Under the pieces are notes generated by a model. It saw only the letters and a list, made by a program, of their open reading frames with translations. It made no database searches and was not told where the DNA came from. Position numbers and translations under genes: made by a program. 64,000 bases of DNA from Metridium senile. Lineage: Eukaryota; Cnidaria; Anthozoa; Actiniaria; Metridiidae. The number at the start of each line of letters is the position of its first letter. The stretch's first letter is position 1. This document shows, one piece after another, positions 62,801 to 64,000 of this stretch. The stretch spans positions 2,340,001 to 2,404,000 of the forward strand of contig OX459103.1 of assembly GCA_949775045.1 (NCBI GenBank), in the 5' to 3' direction.

Positions 62801-64000
62801 TTGTTTGAAATCATTTGCATATAACTGTAATAACAGCTATTGCCATGGGCTGTATTCAAAATATAAAGAATATATTGTGCGCTATCGAGGTTGAGGTTGA
62901 TCGACGAGAACTGTGAAATGGTCTATTGTCCATAGAACGTGACATAGACCTTTTAACGAAGCAGTTAATATTGCAAATGCCCGGTAAGCCTCGCTCTGAA
63001 TCGTGAGAACGGTCTATTTCCTCGTGAATGTTTTTATTGTGATCCTGATGATTGTTTTATCTTATAGAAATGTGCTCCAGGCTATACTCGTTCAAAACCA
63101 GGCCCAGGCTTCTCTCGCTGTGTCCGATGTAAATGTAATTACCATAGCTTGGAGTGTGATCCAGAGACTGGAAAGTGTTCGGTAAGGGCGCCATGATATC
63201 GATAATAGTGTCGATTCTTAAAATGTTGTTGATGATGACGATAATAGCGTTGATTATTATTATTATAATGCTGTTGTTGATCTGTTGATGATGATGATGA
63301 TGTTCATGATCATGTTGAAGAAGATAATTACAATGGTTGATAATGATGATAATAAAGATAAAGATAAATATGATGAAGATCATGATCAGACGATAAGAAT
63401 CTGTATGATTGTAATGATGATGATGATGATGATGATGATATTTTTTTTATAATAATGAGGTTTATGAGAATAATGATTGTTGATCCATTGATTGGGCTTT
63501 CAGACTCACTGTGTAATGTTTGTGTACTACGTTTCGACGCCATTCTGGTCGTCTTCTTCAGGTACTGATCTCACTTTTAATAACAATAAGACCAAAAACG
63601 AGATCAGTACCTGAAGAAGACGACCAGAATGGCGTCGAAACGTAGTACACAAACATTACACAGTGAGTCTGAAAGCCCAATCAATGGATCAACAATCAAT
63701 AACCAACTCACAGAGAAGAGTTTCAGATCAAAGAGAATAATGATGTTTATGATAATGATGATGTGTATGATAATGATGATGATGATGATGAAGATGATGA
63801 TAATGTTTATATTGATGATAATGATGTGTATGATAATGATGATGTTTATGATAATGATGATGGTAATGATAATGATGATGATGATGATGTTTGTGATGAT
63901 GTTGATGATAATGATACTTAATTTTAGAACTGTAAAGATAATACTGCTGGTGACCATTGTGAGTTGTGTGGGGGTGGTTACTATGGTGATGCTACACAAG
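33390..64000 (+). CDS. HSPG2: Gene B: perlecan-like basement-membrane proteoglycan core (3' partial)
   Basis: Exons run from the ATG at 33390 through the window end with consistent phases and GT/AG sites. Domain order is signal peptide, short linker, two LDL-receptor class A repeats, one I-set Ig, then three laminin IV (L4) modules embedded in laminin-type EGF (LE) repeats. That matches domains II and III of vertebrate perlecan (HSPG2; trol and unc-52 in fly and worm), with two LDLa repeats instead of four and no SEA domain. Perlecan is secreted into basement membranes and binds laminin, collagen IV and growth factors; that role is inferred from the family. No SGD glycosaminoglycan-attachment motif is seen in the N-terminal exons. 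The C-terminal Ig array and LamG region, if present, are outside. Confidence 0.9.
34140..34203. repeat. Perfect-arm hairpin TGCCAGAGGAATTATTTT
   Basis: About 27-bp arms around a short loop (AGTACCACGG). Stable cruciform or MITE remnant. Confidence 0.82.
35284..35462. mobile_element. Hairpin MITE
   Basis: Arms contain AACACGCTGGGAGCTGTA and TACAGCTCCCAGAGTGTT, continued outward by AAAACGTC-type matches. Confidence 0.72.
36286..36410. mobile_element. 125-bp MITE, arms TAGACTGAAAAACAGTCCCT
   Basis: Arms at both ends, inner GCGAAAACTACGAGGAA with complement TTCCTCGGAGTTTTCGC, and a 4-fold AATAC repeat. Confidence 0.82.
36445..36725. mobile_element. MITE with AACTCGCA tandem core
   Basis: Arms TAGTCTGGGACCTTAACTCG and its complement; inside, AACTCGCACA units are repeated about six times. 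Confidence 0.8.
37378..37447 (+). CDS. Gene B exon 2: linker
   Basis: 70-nt exon (phase 0 to 1) after tctccag, encoding [20 protein letters not shown] and EEP. An unstructured alanine- and lysine-rich linker takes the place where vertebrate perlecan has its SEA module. Supported by phase and splice sites only. Confidence 0.65.
37521..37640 (+). CDS. Gene B exon 3: LDL-receptor class A repeat 1
   Basis: 120-nt phase 1-1 exon. [20 protein letters not shown], then [16 protein letters not shown]: six cysteines and the acidic SDE calcium cage of LDLa repeats. Confidence 0.95.
37884..38050. mobile_element. MITE, TATACACCTAATTGCATGAA family, copy 1
   Basis: 27-bp arms with two mismatches and inner GGAATAAC/TTTCTTTT palindromic parts. 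The 81-bp satellite starts at its right edge. Confidence 0.85.
38055..39185. repeat. 81-bp satellite, 14 copies
   Basis: Units starting TACAGCTATTTC recur every 81 bases from 38055 to 39108. The variable site reads CATAGGG, CAAACGG or CAAAGGG; the first six units alternate CATAGGG and CAAACGG, a 162-bp dimer. It lies in a gene B intron. Confidence 0.97.
39201..39354. mobile_element. 154-bp MITE, copy 2
   Basis: Same 18-bp arms and inner structure as 22044-22196, sitting directly after the 81-bp satellite. Confidence 0.88.
39602..40097. mobile_element. Inverted-repeat element carrying an exon-like ORF, copy 2
   Basis: Near-identical to 3082-3566, with arms at 39602 and 39956-39981 and the same downstream palindrome. 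The embedded ORF has one extra base after the fourth codon (AGTAAG versus AGTAG), so it is frameshifted. Lies in the gene B intron between the LDLa exons. Confidence 0.75.
40226..40372 (+). CDS. Gene B exon 4: LDL-receptor class A repeat 2
   Basis: 147-nt phase 1-1 exon with [32 protein letters not shown] and MDELNC. The acidic motif is MDE rather than SDE and the first loop is longer than usual, but the cysteine pattern is intact. Confidence 0.92.
40717..41004 (+). CDS. Gene B exon 5: I-set Ig domain
   Basis: 288-nt phase 1-1 exon. Begins [40 protein letters not shown] supplies C and [21 protein letters not shown] is the classic F-G strand of I-set Ig domains. It sits where perlecan has its first Ig, between the LDLa and laminin regions. 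Confidence 0.95.
41355..41479 (+). CDS. Gene B exon 6: partial laminin EGF before L4-1
   Basis: 125-nt exon, phase 1 to 0. [20 protein letters not shown] is the half-LE that precedes laminin IV modules in perlecan and laminin alpha chains. Confidence 0.9.
41863..44213 (+). CDS. Gene B exons 7-11: laminin IV module 1
   Basis: Exons 41863-42039, 42706-42834, 43234-43317, 43705-43829 and 44102-44213 (177, 129, 84, 125 and 112 nt). Key stretches are [47 protein letters not shown] and the closing half-[16 protein letters not shown]. These match the L4 fold, including its W-LP-K-LG and SYGG signatures. Introns contain trinucleotide arrays. Confidence 0.93.
42052..42275. repeat. Tandem duplication of about 109 bp
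   Basis: TTCATACTTATGATGATAG to GGCGATGGTAATGCTGTT is present twice with almost no differences, in a gene B intron. Confidence 0.88.
42405..43060. repeat. GAT and ATC trinucleotide arrays around an exon
   Basis: (GAT)n at 42408-42606 before exon 42706-42834, and (ATC)n at 42885-43055 after it. The two arrays are inverted relative to each other. Confidence 0.9.
44214..45019. other. Intron with LINE-like tail
   Basis: CACCACCAT-type microsatellites at 44280-44530 and 44880-44990; at 44800-44870 a LINE-type end (TATATAAAATAAAG, then (TTA)n). Confidence 0.5.
45020..45136 (+). CDS. Gene B exon 12: laminin EGF
   Basis: 117-nt phase 0-0 exon: [19 protein letters not shown] then [17 protein letters not shown]. 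The CxCNxHSxxCDPxTxxC pattern is diagnostic of laminin-type EGF repeats. Confidence 0.93.
45407..45621 (+). CDS. Gene B exon 13: laminin EGF
   Basis: 215-nt exon, phase 0 to 2. [29 protein letters not shown] and [15 protein letters not shown]. Same length and phases as the block-2 exon at 51069. Confidence 0.93.
45957..46089 (+). CDS. Gene B exon 14: laminin EGF
   Basis: 133-nt exon, phase 2 to 0. [17 protein letters not shown] then [20 protein letters not shown] and CK. In block 2 the matching 133 nt are split into two exons. Confidence 0.9.
46713..46853 (+). CDS. Gene B exon 15: laminin EGF before L4-2
   Basis: 141-nt phase 0-0 exon: [20 protein letters not shown], then [16 protein letters not shown]. 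Corresponds in length and sequence to 57815-57955 before L4-3. Confidence 0.92.
46970..47345. mobile_element. Two small repeat elements
   Basis: 46970-47070 is one end of the G-tract family of 30908. 47104-47341 is full of ATGATAGTTGATGATAGTT units in both orientations, bounded by GGTCAACGGCA and GCCGTTTGACC: a self-complementary MITE. Confidence 0.65.
47487..49740 (+). CDS. Gene B exons 16-20: laminin IV module 2
   Basis: Exons 47487-47660, 48103-48186, 48377-48466, 48907-49022 and 49629-49740 (174, 84, 90, 116 and 112 nt). [45 protein letters not shown] and the half-[16 protein letters not shown] follow the L4 pattern. The short third exon is followed by a minisatellite intron. Confidence 0.93.
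47745..47952 (+). mobile_element. tRNA-derived SINE, family 3 (plus strand)
   Basis: TTGGTTAGTGCGCGGCGTTC (A-box region) and AATCGATTCCC (B-box-like), then TTTCGACTTCTTTCC, ACCCGTAAAACGGA and a GCTTCAGCTGAAGGGAC end. The last part matches bases 1-38 of the window. Confidence 0.75.
48487..48840. repeat. 144-bp minisatellite
   Basis: A 144-bp period (48487, 48631) made of four sub-units of 33-39 bp, each starting near TACCATTACCAG. It sits in the intron before exon 48907. Confidence 0.88.
49060..49628. other. Intron with a diverged repeat
   Basis: GTTATTCTGGGTTGT and ATACAACCCAGAATAACC form an inverted pair at 49120-49165. A diverged direct copy follows at 49340-49400. Confidence 0.45.
50165..50330. 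mobile_element. Palindromic repeat GAAAGGTAGCC
   Basis: CCACAGTTTCCTGCGTCAAA with TGGCACATGGAACTGTGG, and inner AACGTT arms. A left-half relative is at 48245-48300. Confidence 0.6.
50432..50545 (+). CDS. Gene B exon 21: laminin EGF
   Basis: 114-nt phase 0-0 exon: [36 protein letters not shown]. Confidence 0.93.
50635..50900 (+). mobile_element. tRNA-derived SINE, family 1 (plus strand)
   Basis: GGTGGCGTAGCAGTGAGAGC and GGGCTCGATTATCGG are tRNA-like A and B boxes. The body has an internal triplication of GATGTGTTGTTCTCTCTCAT and then CGGGTTTTCCTCCCTCTAC, shared with 24120-24345. Confidence 0.72.
51069..51283 (+). CDS. Gene B exon 22: laminin EGF
   Basis: 215-nt exon, phase 0 to 2: [51 protein letters not shown]. 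Paralogous to exon 45407-45621. Confidence 0.93.
51462..51878 (+). CDS. Gene B exons 23-24: laminin EGF split by an extra intron
   Basis: Exons 51462-51517 (56 nt) and 51802-51878 (77 nt), phases 2-1 and 1-0. [17 protein letters not shown] then [20 protein letters not shown] and FCK. Their summed length, 133 nt, equals the unsplit exon 45957-46089. Confidence 0.88.
51930..52275. repeat. CAAA/CAAG tetranucleotide array
   Basis: AAACAAAC and AAGCAAGC units. A second array is at 55110-55290. Minus-strand cysteine-rich frames here are artefacts. Confidence 0.9.
52828..53043. mobile_element. MITE, arms TAAAGGCCCGGG
   Basis: Ends TAAAGGCCCGGGCAAACGG and CCCGGGCCTTTA. The core has TTCAACATTTGCTTCAACAT and its complement. 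Confidence 0.8.
53095..53420. repeat. Three tandem copies of a GGTCGTATTAGTA unit
   Basis: Copies at about 53097, 53212 and 53311 (100-115 bp each), with TGGTCGTAATACCGAGGTCT and TTGTCAATGTCATG in each. Confidence 0.85.
53703..53768 (+). CDS. Candidate internal first exon with signal peptide (gene B)
   Basis: ATG at 53703 opens 22 codons, [20 protein letters not shown] then IE, ending at gtaaat in phase 0. The hydrophobic core looks like a signal peptide. The phase fits the next acceptor at 57815, so a short isoform starting before L4-3 is possible. There is no promoter or homology evidence; the chance of a random match is real. Confidence 0.25.
53770..55680. other. Long intron stretch without coding exons
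   Basis: AT-rich; a CAAA array at 55110-55290 and a diverged AACAATGGATTCAAGTC inverted pair at 55320-55400 that resembles the palindrome at 62651-62886. Confidence 0.45.
55848..56371. mobile_element. DNA element, arms GGCCCCATTCGCACTA
   Basis: Ends GGCCCCATTCGCACTAG and CTAGTGCGAATGGGGCC, with TTA on both sides as a possible 3-bp target duplication. About 524 bp, with repeated CAAAGTTTG motifs; no transposase. Confidence 0.85.
57071..57260. repeat. 37-38 bp minisatellite
   Basis: About five copies of GTTGATCAAATGTTCGATCT + GTGTCCTATTTTATCAA, alternating between TCAAATG and TCGAACG versions. Confidence 0.88.
57815..57955 (+). CDS. Gene B exon 25: laminin EGF before L4-3
   Basis: 141-nt phase 0-0 exon: [36 protein letters not shown]. 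It closes the LE begun at 51462 and matches exon 46713-46853. The intron before it is 5.9 kb. Confidence 0.92.
57990..59350. repeat. 1.36-kb GATGAT minisatellite with higher-order structure
   Basis: Trinucleotide-rich array with a long unit containing GATAATATAATAACTTGTGA and GTTGATGATAATGCTGATGA, repeated many times, plus GAACATGAACACATGAACCTG twice. It fills the intron before exon 59641. Confidence 0.92.
59410..59588. mobile_element. MITE, TATACACCTAATTGCATGAA family, copy 2
   Basis: Same ends and interior as 37884-38050 (GGAATAACAAAAGAAAGAGT), placed before the first exon of L4-3. Confidence 0.85.
59641..62110 (+). CDS. Gene B exons 26-30: laminin IV module 3
   Basis: Exons 59641-59835, 60013-60105, 60895-60978, 61413-61531 and 61999-62110 (195, 93, 84, 119 and 112 nt). 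[59 protein letters not shown] and [14 protein letters not shown] give the best L4 match of the three modules. Confidence 0.94.
60263..60386. mobile_element. MITE, CCTCCKCAGGC family
   Basis: Left TAGCCTACTCTGCAGGCA, right TTGCCTGCGGGGGAATCTA, with a GGAAGCCCGAAGGAGGAAAA core shared with 62226. Confidence 0.65.
60490..60722 (-). mobile_element. tRNA-derived SINE, family 3 (minus strand)
   Basis: The reverse complement has GGGTAGCTCAATTGGTTAGT, GTGCGCGGCTTTCGC, TTTCGAGCTCAAAC, TTTCGACGTCTTTTA and ACCCGTAAAACGGA, collinear with 47745-47952. Confidence 0.75.
61533..61770. repeat. GGAT/GAAT tetranucleotide array
   Basis: ATGGATGGATGAATG-type units in the L4-3 intron. Confidence 0.9.
62226..62372. 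mobile_element. MITE, arms TAGCCTCCTCCGCAGGC
   Basis: Near-perfect terminal arms TAGCCTCCTCCGCAGGC and GCCTGCGGAGGAGGCTA, 147 bp. Confidence 0.85.
62651..62886. mobile_element. Long imperfect palindrome
   Basis: Arms of about 108 bp contain TTACAGTTATATGCAAATGA, GCCCATGG and CGAGGCTTTCGGGC with complements. Short loop near 62760-62773. Confidence 0.85.
63068..63181 (+). CDS. Gene B exon 31: laminin EGF
   Basis: 114-nt phase 0-0 exon: [36 protein letters not shown]. Confidence 0.93.
63220..63925. repeat. GATGAT-rich intron
   Basis: Apart from the palindrome, this intron is GAT/AAT microsatellite, giving minus-strand isoleucine-rich frames. Confidence 0.85.
63475..63697. repeat. Perfect 98-bp-arm palindrome
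   Basis: Arms 63475-63572 and 63600-63697 are exact reverse complements with a 27-base spacer. They contain TGAAGAAGACGACCAGAATG and GTCGAAACG, a motif style common near retroelement ends. Confidence 0.95.
63928..64000 (+). CDS. Gene B exon 32: laminin EGF (cut by window end)
   Basis: After attttag the frame reads [20 protein letters not shown] and DATQ, the start of the 215-nt type LE exon seen in blocks 1 and 2. It continues outside. Confidence 0.92.

Overview
Animal (metazoan) nuclear DNA, AT-rich, with spliced extracellular-matrix and adhesion genes, long introns and very many short inverted-repeat transposon remnants, SINEs, LINE tails and microsatellites. The gene content fits a cnidarian or other non-vertebrate animal. 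My best guess is an anthozoan (coral or sea anemone), because the exon-bearing inverted-repeat element seen twice here resembles repeats I associate with coral genomes. The species is not proven by the window. There is no bacterial-style gene organisation and no CRISPR array.

Two genes fill the window, both on the + strand. Gene A (before 1 to 30827, 5' end outside) encodes a single-pass membrane protein. It has at least six F5/8 type C (discoidin) domains, one Ig-like domain, one module I cannot assign, five EGF-like domains, a transmembrane helix and a tail of about 570 residues. The tail carries two low-complexity protein repeats, a duplicated YIDK motif and a cluster of YDxP tyrosines. 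I rebuilt it from about 22 exons; every join keeps frame and nearly all domain borders are phase 1. It could also be two genes: one ending after the Ig exon (stop at 13917-13919, AATAAA near 14208), and one starting at a signal-peptide-like exon near 17025-17094.

Gene B (33390 to beyond 64000) is a perlecan-like basement-membrane proteoglycan core: signal peptide, two LDL-receptor class A repeats, one Ig domain, then three laminin IV modules separated by laminin-type EGF repeats. This is the order of vertebrate perlecan domains II-III, without an SEA domain. The three laminin blocks keep matching exon lengths and phases, which records their duplication; one exon of block 1 is split by an extra intron in block 2. 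The 3' end (Ig array and LamG/EGF region, if present) lies outside.

Between and inside the genes: 1-790 upstream intron of gene A; 30841-33389 intergenic, with three inverted-repeat elements; 33468-37377 a large first intron of gene B with several hairpin elements; 37884-39354 a MITE next to a 14-copy, 81-bp satellite and a second MITE; 51879-57814 a 5.9-kb intron full of repeats with a possible internal first exon; 57990-59350 a trinucleotide-rich minisatellite. Gene A likely acts at the cell surface in adhesion and signalling, and gene B in the basement membrane. I see no direct functional link beyond both being matrix/adhesion proteins next to each other.
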